A stretch of DNA of 33,769 bases from DATFRX01 sp035630615 (GCA_035630615.1 DASQKI010000040.1:1-33769); one strand, 5' to 3'. Shown: positions 1-7,975, numbered from the stretch's first letter. Notes: generated from the letters alone by a model not told the origin. A program made the numbers and translations.

Positions 1-140
1 CCGCCATCACCGGCTTCTATGGGCAGAACGTCCCGTACCCCGGATCCCAACAGAACTGGGGGTTCTGGATGTCCACGATCGTGCTGCTCATGACCTCCGG
101 CGGACTGTACGCCTTGTTTCGCCGGTGGGACTGGCTCTAG
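1..140 (+). CDS. CorA-type divalent metal transporter, C-terminal fragment
   Basis: Only the last 45 codons are in the window; the gene begins upstream. The fragment reads AITGFYGQNVPYPG, then a hydrophobic segment (FWMSTIVLLMTSGGLYALF), and ends RRWDWL. This is the usual end of the CorA/MIT family: the pore signature Y/F-G-x-N between the two transmembrane helices, then the second helix and a short basic cytoplasmic tail. The family forms pentameric inner-membrane channels for Mg2+, and in some members Co2+ or Zn2+. The signature here is YGQN rather than the classic YGMN, so the transported ion cannot be stated. The gene converges on the aminotransferase gene, with a hairpin over its stop codon. 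Confidence 0.85.
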   Translation, partial: AITGFYGQNVPYPGSQQNWGFWMSTIVLLMTSGGLYALFRRWDWL

Positions 141-152
141 GGCCTTAGAGCC
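133..152. terminator. hairpin terminator over the corA-like stop codon
   Basis: A perfect 7-bp inverted repeat, GGCTCTA and TAGAGCC, encloses a 6-nt loop and includes the TAG stop. It lies between two convergent genes and has no T-run. It is probably a bidirectional terminator of the U-less kind common in actinobacteria. Confidence 0.5.
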
Positions 153-168
153 AACCAGCGCTGACGGA

Positions 169-1416
169 TCAGGCGGCGAGAGCCGTCAACGCGCGGTGCA
201 GCTGTGCCAGCGAGGCGGCGATCCACGGCAACTCTCGTGGGTCGTCGCTACGCAATGCCGCCCAGCGCTCATCGTCGGTACGGCCGTAGAGCAGGCTCGT
301 CGCGACGCGAAACCGCCAGCCGGCCGGATCGTCGCCGAAGGCCGACCCCGCGAGCACCCCGACACCGTGCTCGTCGAGGAGCAACTCGGTCAGGTCGACG
401 TCGGTCGACACGCCGCGCCCCTCGAGTCGGGGCCGCAGCGCGGTCAGATCGGGATAGAGATAGAACGCCCCGGTGGGCGGCCGGCAGACTGCCCCGATCG
501 CGACGAAGTCCTCATGCACCGCCGACGCGACCGCCTGATGGAGCCGCCGACTGGCCCGTACGTGGTCGCGCACCTCGATCGGGTCGGCCAGCACGTACTC
601 GGCAACCGCCTGCATCGGAGTCGCGAGGCTGGACCACACCTCACTCGCGACGCCGACCAACTCCGGTCGCAGCCGCCGCCCCAGCTCACCGTCGGGAAGC
701 CGGGCGAACCCGATGCGGTAGCCGCCGAGCGCCATCGACTTGCTCAGCCCGCACGTGATCACCGTGCGGTCCGGCGACAGGCTGGCCGGGCTCACCACCT
801 CGTGGTCGGGGCCGGCGAGGTCGCGGTAGATCTCGTCGGATACGACGACCACTCCATGGTGTTCCGCGACCTCGCACACCTGCTTGACCAAATCGGCCGG
901 CGGGACCGTACCGGTCGGATTGTCTGGCGTCGTGACGACCAGTGTCCGCGGGTCGGCGCCGTCGGCTTGGGCCCGTGTCACGGCGGCGTCGAACAGCTCT
1001 GGGTCGGGGATGCCGCCGGTCGCGGAAGGGATCGGCACCGGGATCACCCGTCGGCCCATCAAGGCGGCCTGAGCGGCGTAACTGACCCACGACGGGGTCG
1101 GCAGGATCACGTCGCCCGGCAGCGTCGCGACCAAACCGAACAGCAGCGCTTTGCTGCCGGGCGCCAGGACGACCTGGTCGGGATCGGTCGGCAGTCCGCG
1201 TCGGTCGAGGTAGCCTGCCGCCGCCTCGCGCGCGGCCGCGGAGCCCACCACGGGGCCGTAGGAGTTGCGACCGGCGGCCGAGGCGAGCACCTCGGTGACG
1301 GCCGGTAGCACGGGGAGGCCGGCTTCGCCGAATCCGAGATGGAGCACCGGCTCGCCGGCGTCCAGCCTGGTTTGGATGCGGGTGTTGATCGCGAGCGTCG
1401 CGGACTCCGGGATCAT
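169..1416 (-). CDS. PLP-dependent class I/II aminotransferase
   Basis: A 415-aa fold-type I aminotransferase of the aspartate/aromatic aminotransferase superfamily. It is a cytosolic enzyme that moves an amino group between an amino acid and a 2-oxo acid using pyridoxal phosphate. Visible motifs are TTPDNPTGTVPP (the NPTG substrate/cofactor loop), VSDEIYRDL (aspartate to the pyridine nitrogen and the tyrosine) and CGLSKSMALGGYRIGFA (Schiff-base lysine in SKS, then the conserved arginine). The substrate cannot be read from sequence. An in-frame GTG at 1539 would add 41 residues (RRRPAGFRRP and similar) with no family-like features. The ATG at 1416 is preferred because the protein then begins normally and TAGGTT (1424-1429) lies exactly 7 nt upstream, as expected for a leaderless transcript. 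It diverges from the lipoprotein gene. Confidence 0.88.
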   Translation of the reverse strand: MIPESATLAINTRIQTRLDAGEPVLHLGFGEAGLPVLPAVTEVLASAAGRNSYGPVVGSAAAREAAAGYLDRRGLPTDPDQVVLAPGSKALLFGLVATLPGDVILPTPSWVSYAAQAALMGRRVIPVPIPSATGGIPDPELFDAAVTRAQADGADPRTLVVTTPDNPTGTVPPADLVKQVCEVAEHHGVVVVSDEIYRDLAGPDHEVVSPASLSPDRTVITCGLSKSMALGGYRIGFARLPDGELGRRLRPELVGVASEVWSSLATPMQAVAEYVLADPIEVRDHVRASRRLHQAVASAVHEDFVAIGAVCRPPTGAFYLYPDLTALRPRLEGRGVSTDVDLTELLLDEHGVGVLAGSAFGDDPAGWRFRVATSLLYGRTDDERWAALRSDDPRELPWIAASLAQLHRALTALAA

Positions 1417-1423
1417 GGGCCCG

Positions 1424-1429
1424 AACCTA
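1424..1429 (-). promoter_or_regulatory. -10 element, leaderless aminotransferase transcript
   Basis: TAGGTT on the minus strand, 7 nt before the ATG at 1416. No convincing -35 was seen. Confidence 0.4.
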
Positions 1430-1558
1430 CCGTCCGGAGTACCATCGCGCCGGTGACCTCGGCATGCGAGATCCTCGGGTTCGAGCGGCCGGCGGAACCC
1501 GGCTGGACGGCGCCGCGTCGCAGGCTCGGCCGTACCCAATCGAATGACAGGATGACCC

Positions 1559-2485
1559 GTGCGTCACGTGATGACCTTGGCCGCCTCGGCCACCATGCTC
1601 GTTGCCCTGACCGCCTGCGGAGACGACAGTCCCGAGTCGTCGGCAACCACCGAGACGAGCACCGAGACGAGCACCGAAGACTGCCCCGAGTCGACCGACG
1701 CGGTCGTCAGCGAGACGGGCGGCGGGCCTCGCCGGCTGCTCGAGCTGTCACCGACGCCTGGCACGACGCAGGCATTCGACATGACGATGAACCTGGACAT
1801 CGCCGTCGAGAGTGATGGCACCGACATGGGTAGCCAGAGCTCGCCGCCGATCACCCTGGGCATGAAGGTCACGGTGGATCGGGTCGAGGACGACGAGATC
1901 GAGATGACGTTCGTCTACGATGACATCTCCGTCGAGGGCGGCGACCCGGCGATCCAGAGCCAACTCGACCCCATGATCGGCGTCTCCGGCACCCTGACCA
2001 CGACCCGCAACGGCGCGTTCATCGACGGTAGCCTCGACGATCCGGAAGGGCTGGATCCGACACTGGCCACCTTGGTCGACCAGATGGAGCAGCAGATGGC
2101 ATCGTTCAGCTTCCCGCTGCCCACCGAGCCGGTCGGCGTCGGTGGGGCGTGGAGCGTCGACACCTCATTTGAGCTGTCCGGTGTCGTGAGCTGCACCCAC
2201 ACGACGTACCGGCTCAGGTCGTTCGACGGGCAAAACTACGAGCTCGAGACGACGGTCGACCAGGAGCTCCTCCCCGGCGCGATCGACCAGGCCGGCGCGT
2301 CGGTTGAGGTCGTCGGGGGCGGCGGGACGATCCAGGGCACCAGCACCGGCAGCCTGACCTTTCCGATGGCGCTCGAGTCCTCCGCTCGTGGCACGACGCG
2401 GACCGAGATGACGGTCGACGCCGACGGCGAGGAGCATTCCCAAAACCTGACGACGAACGTCGAGGTCAACCTGACCCGGCGCTAA
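1559..2485 (+). CDS. secreted lipoprotein of unknown function
   Basis: A 308-aa protein with a short lipoprotein signal: MRHVMTLAASATMLVALTAC carries the lipobox LTAC with cysteine 20 as the predicted lipidated residue. A Ser/Thr/Glu-rich linker follows (about residues 21-50, with a repeated TETST), then a beta-rich domain. It should therefore be anchored on the outer face of the membrane. Recurrent phrases such as MKVTVDRVEDDEIEMTFVYDD, DPTLATLVDQMEQQMASFSFPLP and GVGGAWSVD resemble the actinobacterial DUF6263-like lipoproteins, but this is only an impression. The start is GTG at 1559 with AGGA six nt upstream; an ATG four codons in is the alternative. A promoter could lie in the 142 bp shared with the divergent aminotransferase gene. 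It converges with the GAF-ANTAR gene, 16 bp apart. Confidence 0.8.
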   Translation: MRHVMTLAASATMLVALTACGDDSPESSATTETSTETSTEDCPESTDAVVSETGGGPRRLLELSPTPGTTQAFDMTMNLDIAVESDGTDMGSQSSPPITLGMKVTVDRVEDDEIEMTFVYDDISVEGGDPAIQSQLDPMIGVSGTLTTTRNGAFIDGSLDDPEGLDPTLATLVDQMEQQMASFSFPLPTEPVGVGGAWSVDTSFELSGVVSCTHTTYRLRSFDGQNYELETTVDQELLPGAIDQAGASVEVVGGGGTIQGTSTGSLTFPMALESSARGTTRTEMTVDADGEEHSQNLTTNVEVNLTRR

Positions 2486-2501
2486 GGAGCCCGCGACGAC
2501 G

Positions 2502-3395
2502 TCAGAGCCCGATCTCGCCGCGGACGATCCGCTCCGCGAGTGCTTCGATCGGTGTCCCGTCGGCGAACGCCCGGGCCCGCAAGAGAGCCAGGGCGTCGCC
2601 CACGTCGCAGTCTTGGTGCACCGACACGATCCCCGCCGCCTGGTTGACCATCGTGTGAAACGCGGCCTCGTCGAACAGCGACGTCGCCGCCGCCTGGTCG
2701 TCCGCGATCGAACCGGGCAGGTTGAGGACGGTGTGGGTCAACGCGTCGGCGACCCGGGCGGATGCGGCGACGACCGGCTCCTTGACCACCGGCTGCGGAG
2801 CGTAGACGCACAACGCTCCGAGACACTCGCCGGGCTCTTGACGCAAGGGGACGCCGATGACCGCTCGTACGCCCTGCTCGATCACCATCGGACCGAACCG
2901 CAGCCAGCGCGTACGCAGGGTCGTCTCGTCGACGTGGATCGGCTCGTCACCCATGGACACGTCACCGGTGGGTCCCTCGCCGACGACGAACTCCAGGTCG
3001 TGAGCAAGCCGTGCGGTCCGGTCCGACGTCGCGGCGAACACCTCGAGCCCGTTCTGGTCGCGCAAGACGATCGCTGCGCTCGTGACCCCGATCGCCGAAG
3101 CCACGGCGTCGATGAACATCGGCTGCACTTGCGACTTGTCGGAGACGTTTGCCCACACTTCGAGACGCGCGGCATAGAGCTCCTGGAGCCGCGCCGACTC
3201 GAGGTGGCGCTTTTCGAGCCGGCGATGCAGGGTGGCCATCCGCTCCCGCAGCGGCTGCAGTGAGACTGGCTGACTGCCGAGCATACCCTCATATTTGTAG
3301 GCAATCTGCCCCGCCCGGGTCGCACGCGTCAACTGGTCGGCGGACCGTTTGCGCAGGTCCGCGACCCTCGTCCTCGCCTCTTCACGCGACGGCAC
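2502..3395 (-). CDS. GAF and ANTAR domain regulator (1)
   Basis: A 297-aa cytosolic sensor-antiterminator. Residues about 1-85 form a basic helical region (probable coiled coil), about 90-215 a GAF domain (FIDAVASAIGVTSAAIVLRD, VVGEGPTGDVSMGDEPIHVDE, GVRAVIGVPLRQEPGECLGALCVY), and about 240-297 an ANTAR domain (VNQAAGIVSVHQDCDVGDALALLRARAFADG). ANTAR three-helix domains bind paired RNA hairpins and prevent transcription termination; a GAF domain usually supplies the signal or dimer contact. The input ligand is unknown. The ANTAR helix has VNQAAGI where most members have I-x-QAKG. The start is GTG 3395, with TAAGCT six nt upstream, so it is probably leaderless. It diverges from a second GAF-ANTAR gene across 92 bp. 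Confidence 0.85.
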   Translation of the reverse strand: MPSREEARTRVADLRKRSADQLTRATRAGQIAYKYEGMLGSQPVSLQPLRERMATLHRRLEKRHLESARLQELYAARLEVWANVSDKSQVQPMFIDAVASAIGVTSAAIVLRDQNGLEVFAATSDRTARLAHDLEFVVGEGPTGDVSMGDEPIHVDETTLRTRWLRFGPMVIEQGVRAVIGVPLRQEPGECLGALCVYAPQPVVKEPVVAASARVADALTHTVLNLPGSIADDQAAATSLFDEAAFHTMVNQAAGIVSVHQDCDVGDALALLRARAFADGTPIEALAERIVRGEIGL

Positions 3396-3401
3396 GTATC
3401 A

Positions 3402-3407
3402 AGCTTA
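3402..3407 (-). promoter_or_regulatory. -10 element, leaderless GAF-ANTAR gene
   Basis: TAAGCT on the minus strand, 6 nt before the GTG at 3395. No clear -35. Confidence 0.4.
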
Positions 3408-3428
3408 CGACTCATTCCTCCCTAGGGC

Positions 3429-3456
3429 TGGACCTATCGACCATCCGTCGTATAGT
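3429..3456 (+). promoter_or_regulatory. promoter for the plus-strand GAF-ANTAR gene
   Basis: TGGACC (3429-3434), a 16-bp spacer, then TATAGT (3451-3456). Transcription would begin near 3463, giving a 5' leader of about 25 nt that holds the GAGGGG ribosome binding site. Confidence 0.45.
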
Positions 3457-3487
3457 CGAGATGGCGCTGCGACCGAGGGGATTTCCG

Positions 3488-4201
3488 GTGAACGACCGCG
3501 AATCATGGTTATCCCGTACGTTGCTAGAGCTGGCTGACAGCCTTGGCGTCCACGAGCCGGCCTACCTTCAAGCCCTGATAGACAAGCTGTCTGAACTCGT
3601 CGCGCCGGCCGAGGCCGGCCTACTCATCACCACGGCGACCGGCAGCTTGACCACTGCGTCGGCCAGCACCAGCCGCATGCACGAGCTCTTGGCGATCGAG
3701 TCGCGCTTCAAGGAAGGTCCCTGCACGACCTGCCACGGGACGGGGAGTTGGCTTCCTCCGCAGAGCCTCGACCGGGTCGACGGCCGGTGGCCACGCTTCG
3801 GACCGGCTGCCCGCGAGTTCGGATTCGGCACCGTCAGTGCCGTTCCGGTGCGCCGCGACTCTGAGCTTCTCGGCGCCGTCAGTGTCCTCGATTTTCCAGA
3901 CGGCTCGCCGGTCGACCTCGACCTGGTCTCGGTCGTCGTCGAGGCCGCGGCGATCGGCCTGGTGCATCAGCAGGCACTCCGGCACAGCCAGCGCCGCACC
4001 GAGCAGCTGCAGCACGCCCTCCACAGCCGCGTCGTGATCGAGCAGGCCAAGGGGATCGTCGCCGCGCGCCGCGACATCACGCCTGATGCCGCGTTCGAGC
4101 ATCTGCGCAACCACTCTCGGCGCCACGGCCTGCGGCTGCGCGACGTCGCCGACGACGTCATCCACGCCCGCATCGCCGATCAGGAGATCGACCCGACCTG
4201 A
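3488..4201 (+). CDS. GAF and ANTAR domain regulator (2)
   Basis: A 237-aa protein with a GAF domain (about residues 20-150; ESRFKEGPCTTCHGTG, FGFGTVSAVPVRRDSELLGAVSVLDF) followed by a standard ANTAR RNA-binding domain (about 175-237; VVIEQAKGIVAARRDITPDAAFEHLRNHSRRHGLRLRD compressed here to its key phrases). This is the classic actinobacterial GAF-ANTAR layout. It lacks the long N-terminal helix of its divergent neighbour. The start is GTG 3488, with GAGGGG seven nt upstream and the protein beginning VNDRESWLSRTL. Longer in-frame starts upstream run into the neighbour's coding region and were rejected. Two divergent GAF-ANTAR genes with cheB/cheR next door suggest a local signalling island. 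The target RNA is not evident here. Confidence 0.87.
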   Translation: MNDRESWLSRTLLELADSLGVHEPAYLQALIDKLSELVAPAEAGLLITTATGSLTTASASTSRMHELLAIESRFKEGPCTTCHGTGSWLPPQSLDRVDGRWPRFGPAAREFGFGTVSAVPVRRDSELLGAVSVLDFPDGSPVDLDLVSVVVEAAAIGLVHQQALRHSQRRTEQLQHALHSRVVIEQAKGIVAARRDITPDAAFEHLRNHSRRHGLRLRDVADDVIHARIADQEIDPT

Positions 4202-4211
4202 GTCGACCGGG

Positions 4212-6071
4212 CTATCCGCGACTGATCTCCTCCATCAGGAGAACGAGCCCGCCACGGGAGCCGTCGAGCGGGGCGCAATTGACCGAGCAGACGATCGTGC
4301 GCCCGATCCGGTTGACCGCCTCGACCTCGATCGGGCCGGCTCGACGTCCGGTCTCGCGGCACTGCTGCACCATCCTTCGCAAGGACTCGGTGGGCAGGCC
4401 GAAGTCGAGTGAGAAGAAGGCGTGCCCCTGGGCCTCGTCGGCTCGCAGCCCCCAGAGCTCGATCGCACCGCGATTCCAGCTGCGAACGGTCAGCTCGGCG
4501 TCGAGCACGACGACGGCAGCGGCGACGCTAGAGAGTACGCCTTCGAGAAACGCGCGAGCCTCGTCGAGCTCTGTCGTGCGCTCGCGCATCTCCTCGTTCA
4601 TCGTCTCGAGCTCTTCGTTGCCCGACTGGAGCTCCTCGTTGGTCGTCTCCAACTCCTCGTTGGTCGACTGGAGCTCCTCGTTGGTCGTCTCCAACTCCTC
4701 GATGCTCGACTGGAGCTCCTCGTTGGTCGTCTCCAACTCCTCGTTGGTCGACTGGAGCTCCTCGTAGGCCGTTTCGAGCTCCTCACGGTTGCGCTTGACC
4801 TCCCGCTGGAGCCGGGTCGCGACCGTCCGGTCGAAGAAGATGACGACGGCGCCGATCGAGACGCCATCGCCGCTCCACAGCGGTTGCACGTGGACGTCGA
4901 GGTATTGGACATCATCGGGACCGATGCTTCGCTCGGCGCTGCTGACCCGCACGGCCCGTCGCTCGGCGTAGGCGCGCTCGATCATGGACCGCAGCTCGAC
5001 TGGTCGATAGGAGATCTCGAGGTCACGCAGCGGCCGGCCGGCGTCTTGTGTCGACAGCCCGAACATCGTGCGCGCCTGGCCGTTGACCGCGGCGACAATG
5101 TCGTCCTGATCGATGGTGACCATCGCGAACGGCGCGGCTTCGAAGGCTAGATCGTTGAGAGCGTGCTCGCGGCTCGGCGGCCGGGGGACGAGGTTGCCCC
5201 TGGTCGGCAACCGCGCCGGGGGCCGATTGTCCGCCCAAGCCGGCCCCGGTCGACGCCGGAACATCCGATGCCGGATGTTGGCCGCCTCGAACCGATCGCC
5301 GTTGGACAGCAGCATCTCTGCCTTGCCGAGAAAGAGGTAGCCCGACTCCGCCAATGCGAAGTGGAAGCGATCGATGATCTGGCTCTGGGACTCGACATTG
5401 AAATACATCATCGTGTTGCGACACACCAGCAGGTCGAGCCGCGAGATCGGGGCGTCATTGGTGATGTCGTGGCGGCCGAAGATCACCCGCCGTCGCAGGT
5501 CCGATCGAAAGGCGAAATTGCCTCCGCTCGGCTCGAAGTACTTCTTTCGAAGGCTTTCGTCCATCGACTCGAGCGCTTCGGGCTTGTAGACACCACTTCG
5601 GGCCATCCGTAGCGCATCGTCGTCGACATCGGTGCCGTAGATCTTGACCCGCCGGACGCACTCCTCGATGCCCATCGCCTCGGCAAAGGCGATCGCCAGA
5701 GAGTATGGCTCTTCACCGCTGGAGCATCCCGCGCTCCACACGCGGACCTCGGACACTGGCTCGAGGTGGGCGAGTACTTCGGGAAGGATGTCGCTCTGGA
5801 GGTAGGCCCAAGCCTCGGCGTCGCGAAAGAAGCTCGTGACGTTGATCAAGATCGTGTCGAACAGGAGCTCAAACTCTTCGGCGCTGCTCTCCAGTCGATC
5901 TTGATAGTCGGCGTACTCGTCGACGCCGACGTCCTTCATGCGCTTGCGGATGCGCCGACTGAGCGTACTTCGCTTGTAGCCGGTGAAGTCGAATCCACGG
6001 GAGTCACGAATAAACGCGAGCAGCGCTTCGAGGTCGGCGTCTTCTGCCGTCGCCGCTAATTGTTTCGTCAC
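4212..6071 (-). CDS. CheR-type methyltransferase fused to PAS domains and a coiled coil
   Basis: A 619-aa fusion. About residues 15-65 match the CheR N-terminal helical domain (DFTGYKRSTLSRRIRKRM). Residues about 75-270 are the SAM methyltransferase domain (ILINVTSFFRD, VWSAGCSSGEEPYSLAI as the SAM loop, IYGTDVDDDAL, LLVCRNTMMYF). Then come a PAS domain (about 315-425), four 14-residue coiled-coil repeats (440-495) and a second PAS domain (about 500-615). CheR enzymes methylate glutamates of chemoreceptors. CheR-PAS fusions in non-motile bacteria are usually parts of larger CheB/CheR-PAS-kinase proteins, but no kinase is attached here. GTG 6071 is preferred: it overlaps the cheB stop as GTGA and has GGGAG seven nt upstream. 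A TTG at 6095 would add eight residues. It is translationally coupled to cheB. Confidence 0.85.
   Translation of the reverse strand: MTKQLAATAEDADLEALLAFIRDSRGFDFTGYKRSTLSRRIRKRMKDVGVDEYADYQDRLESSAEEFELLFDTILINVTSFFRDAEAWAYLQSDILPEVLAHLEPVSEVRVWSAGCSSGEEPYSLAIAFAEAMGIEECVRRVKIYGTDVDDDALRMARSGVYKPEALESMDESLRKKYFEPSGGNFAFRSDLRRRVIFGRHDITNDAPISRLDLLVCRNTMMYFNVESQSQIIDRFHFALAESGYLFLGKAEMLLSNGDRFEAANIRHRMFRRRPGPAWADNRPPARLPTRGNLVPRPPSREHALNDLAFEAAPFAMVTIDQDDIVAAVNGQARTMFGLSTQDAGRPLRDLEISYRPVELRSMIERAYAERRAVRVSSAERSIGPDDVQYLDVHVQPLWSGDGVSIGAVVIFFDRTVATRLQREVKRNREELETAYEELQSTNEELETTNEELQSSIEELETTNEELQSTNEELETTNEELQSGNEELETMNEEMRERTTELDEARAFLEGVLSSVAAAVVVLDAELTVRSWNRGAIELWGLRADEAQGHAFFSLDFGLPTESLRRMVQQCRETGRRAGPIEVEAVNRIGRTIVCSVNCAPLDGSRGGLVLLMEEISRG
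4587..4754 (-). repeat. four in-frame 42-bp repeats in the CheR-PAS gene
   Basis: Four 14-codon units encode variants of QSTNEELETTNEEL (QSTN, QSSI, QSTN, QSGN versions). They form a strongly acidic, Asn-rich heptad coiled coil linking the PAS domains. This is a coding repeat, not a CRISPR. Confidence 0.85.
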
Positions 6072-6673
6072 GTCACTGCTCCCACGAGTCGGCAAATCAC
6101 CGGAGCGATCTCATCAAGAGGCAGGATAAAATCCGCCACGCCGGCCGACACCGCCGCTTCCGGCATGCCTTTGAACTCAGCGGACTCCGGATCTTCGACG
6201 ATCACGCTACCGCCTCGGGACTTGATCGCAGTCACTCCCATCGCACCGTCGCTGCCGGATCCGGTGAGGACGCAGGCCAACGCCGCCGAACCATAGCTGG
6301 CGGCGACCGATTCGAAGAGCAGATCGGCGGACGGACGGACGAAGTGGACGAGCTCAGTGCTCGTCAGCGAGAGCGTCTCGTTGGCGTTGACCAGCAGATG
6401 GTGGTTGGGCGGTGCGATGTGGATCGTGCCGGGCGCGATCCGCTCACCGTCGGAGGCCAGCTTGGTCTCGAGACTGGTCCGTCGCTGGATCACTTCGGCG
6501 ATGATCGTCTGGTGGCGACGGTCGAGGTGCTGGACCACGACGACCGGGACCGGCAGGTCGGCCGGAAACCCGCCCAGCACGCGGCCCAACGCGGTGATCC
6601 CGCCGGCTGACGACGCGATCGCGACGATGCCGTAGGGCGGCGTTTGGTCCATTTGGTCGGCAGACTCATTCAT
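6068..6673 (-). CDS. single-domain CheB methylesterase
   Basis: A 201-aa stand-alone CheB catalytic domain, which hydrolyses glutamyl methyl esters (and deamidates glutamines) in chemoreceptors. The catalytic triad can be read directly: Ser22 in IASSAGG, His49 in VVVVQHLD and Asp142 in TGSGSDGAMG. There is no receiver domain before it, so it cannot be controlled by phosphorylation in the usual way. The ATG at 6673 is chosen because it overlaps the TGA of an 11-codon upstream micro-ORF as ATGA. A GTG at 6697 gives eight extra residues and is the alternative. The GTGA overlap with the downstream cheR indicates one mRNA. No receptor, CheA or CheW lies nearby, so the pair's target is unknown. Confidence 0.82.
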   Translation of the reverse strand: MNESADQMDQTPPYGIVAIASSAGGITALGRVLGGFPADLPVPVVVVQHLDRRHQTIIAEVIQRRTSLETKLASDGERIAPGTIHIAPPNHHLLVNANETLSLTSTELVHFVRPSADLLFESVAASYGSAALACVLTGSGSDGAMGVTAIKSRGGSVIVEDPESAEFKGMPEAAVSAGVADFILPLDEIAPVICRLVGAVT

Positions 6674-6705
6674 GACGCTATGACGGTTGACGCGCACACT
6701 GACAC
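6670..6705 (-). CDS. leaderless 11-codon micro-ORF upstream of cheB
   Basis: GTG 6705 begins MSVCASTVIAS and stops at TGA 6672-6670, overlapping the cheB ATG (6673) by ATGA. A TAGGCT hexamer (6713-6718) sits 7 nt upstream of the GTG, so the transcript should begin at or next to it. The peptide resembles nothing known; the likely role is to carry ribosomes onto cheB by termination-reinitiation. Confidence 0.4.
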   Translation of the reverse strand: MSVCASTVIAS

Positions 6706-6712
6706 CCGTGAC

Positions 6713-6718
6713 AGCCTA
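6713..6718 (-). promoter_or_regulatory. -10 element for the cheB-cheR transcript
   Basis: TAGGCT on the minus strand, 7 nt before the GTG of the micro-ORF at 6705. Confidence 0.35.
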
Positions 6719-6735
6719 CGCCGCCTAGCGACGGT

Positions 6736-7125
6736 TCAGGGCGATGACTCGAGAAAGGCCCGGGCCAGCGACTTGGGCGCTCGGGACAGCCAAGCCTCGG
6801 TCAACAACTCCTCGAGCTCCGAGACGTCGATCCGGTCGAGCCGCACGAGAACCACGGGGTAGCCCTCGAAATGCGGCGTCGTGAAGTAGACGTCGCCGGC
6901 GTCGGCGATCAACGCCTCCCTCGCGCCGACGTCGGGCACCCGAGCCGCCAGCGGTGGGTCGGCCGGCGCCTGGTCACCCAAGGCTTCGAGATCGACACCC
7001 CGAAGCGGACGCTCCCAGGCCAGCAGCTTGTCCTTGACCCGCCATTGCGGGACGTCACCCGATTGACGCTCAGACGTCTCCGGCAGGCGCAACACGATCC
7101 GTCGCACGTCGTCCCAGTTGGCCAT
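6736..7125 (-). CDS. MmcQ/YjbR family protein
   Basis: A 129-aa protein of the MmcQ/YjbR (CyaY-like fold) family. It opens with MANWDDVRRIVLRLPETSERQ, where the alpha-helix and LPE[TV] phrase are typical of the family, and it carries the later FTTPHFEGYPVVLVRLDRID. The length is normal. The family is often labelled DNA-binding because of its fold, but its biochemical role is not established. The ATG at 7125 has TACGCT six nt upstream, so it is probably leaderless with its own promoter, although it lies co-oriented between the sirtuin gene (93 bp upstream) and cheB. Confidence 0.85.
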   Translation of the reverse strand: MANWDDVRRIVLRLPETSERQSGDVPQWRVKDKLLAWERPLRGVDLEALGDQAPADPPLAARVPDVGAREALIADAGDVYFTTPHFEGYPVVLVRLDRIDVSELEELLTEAWLSRAPKSLARAFLESSP

Positions 7126-7131
7126 GACGAC

Positions 7132-7137
7132 AGCGTA
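7132..7137 (-). promoter_or_regulatory. -10 element, leaderless MmcQ gene
   Basis: TACGCT on the minus strand, 6 nt before the ATG at 7125. Confidence 0.4.
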
Positions 7138-7218
7138 GAGTCCGCCGCCGACGATGCCGGACTACTGCGCCGCTCGCCGGCCAGGAACGTGCCCCAGACG
7201 TCCTCGTCGGCTGACCGG

Positions 7219-7968
7219 CTAGCCGCCGACCAAGCGCGGTAGCGCCTCCCCGATCGGGTCGCGGATCACCGCGGTCGCAATCTCGTCGTAGGGCGTCGGC
7301 TCGGCGTTGACCACGACCAGCGGACTGTGGGTGTTGATGGCGACGCCGCACAGCGATGCCGCCGGCTGCACCTGCAGCGAAGTGCCGACGGCGACGAACA
7401 GATCGCATCGCCGGGCCGCGTCGACACTGGCGTCGAGCACGTCGGCGTCGAGAGCCTGGCCAAACGAGATGGTCGCCGATTTCTGGATGCCGTCGCAGAC
7501 CTGGCAGGGCGGGTCGTCCTCGCCGGCGTCGACGCGAGCAAGGACGTCGGCCATCGGCGTTCGGCGCTGACAGGTCATGCAGACGGCATCCCAGATGGTG
7601 CCGTGAATCTCGTGCACCCGCTCCGGTGACGAGCCAGCCGCCTGGTGCAGGCCGTCGATGTTTTGGGTAACGATCGCCGTCAGCCGGCCATGGCGCTCGA
7701 GGTCGACCAGCGCCCGATGCCCTTCGTTGGGCTTCGCCGACCAGGCCGGATGGTCGCGCCGGTTGCGCCAGGCCCGCACGCGCACCTCGCGGTCGGCGAG
7801 ATAGTTGTCGATGGTGAACATCGCCTGCGCCGCCGGGTCCTTGGTCCAGACCCCTTGCGGGCCGCGAAAGTCGGGGATGCCGGACTCCGTCGAGATGCCG
7901 GCTCCGGTCAGGACGGCGACATCGTCGGCCAGCGCGATCAATTCGGCGGCGCGATCGAGGTCGGTCAT
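7219..7968 (-). CDS. Sir2-family NAD-dependent protein deacylase
   Basis: A 249-aa sirtuin. It removes acetyl or other acyl groups from protein lysines in the cytosol, consuming NAD+ and releasing nicotinamide. Motifs are GAGIS (22-26) with ESGIPDFRG for NAD binding, TQNIDGLHQAAG, the catalytic histidine in VHEIHGT, and a zinc site of two CxxC pairs (CMTC and CQVC). The late VVGTS-type loop is VAVGTSLQV. The Ala-Gln stretch after FRG (GVWTKDPAAQAMF) does not show an obvious Tyr/Arg desuccinylase signature, so acetyl groups are the default guess. ATG 7968 is the start: upstream in-frame codons lie inside the exonuclease gene and are not family-like, and TACGCT lies 7 nt upstream. Confidence 0.92.
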   Translation of the reverse strand: MTDLDRAAELIALADDVAVLTGAGISTESGIPDFRGPQGVWTKDPAAQAMFTIDNYLADREVRVRAWRNRRDHPAWSAKPNEGHRALVDLERHGRLTAIVTQNIDGLHQAAGSSPERVHEIHGTIWDAVCMTCQRRTPMADVLARVDAGEDDPPCQVCDGIQKSATISFGQALDADVLDASVDAARRCDLFVAVGTSLQVQPAASLCGVAINTHSPLVVVNAEPTPYDEIATAVIRDPIGEALPRLVGG

Positions 7969-7975
7969 GTCGGCC

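Noticed and set aside
4587..4754. CRISPR-like array of regularly spaced repeats
   Set aside because: The repeats are contiguous, without unique spacers, and encode an in-frame coiled coil in CheR-PAS.
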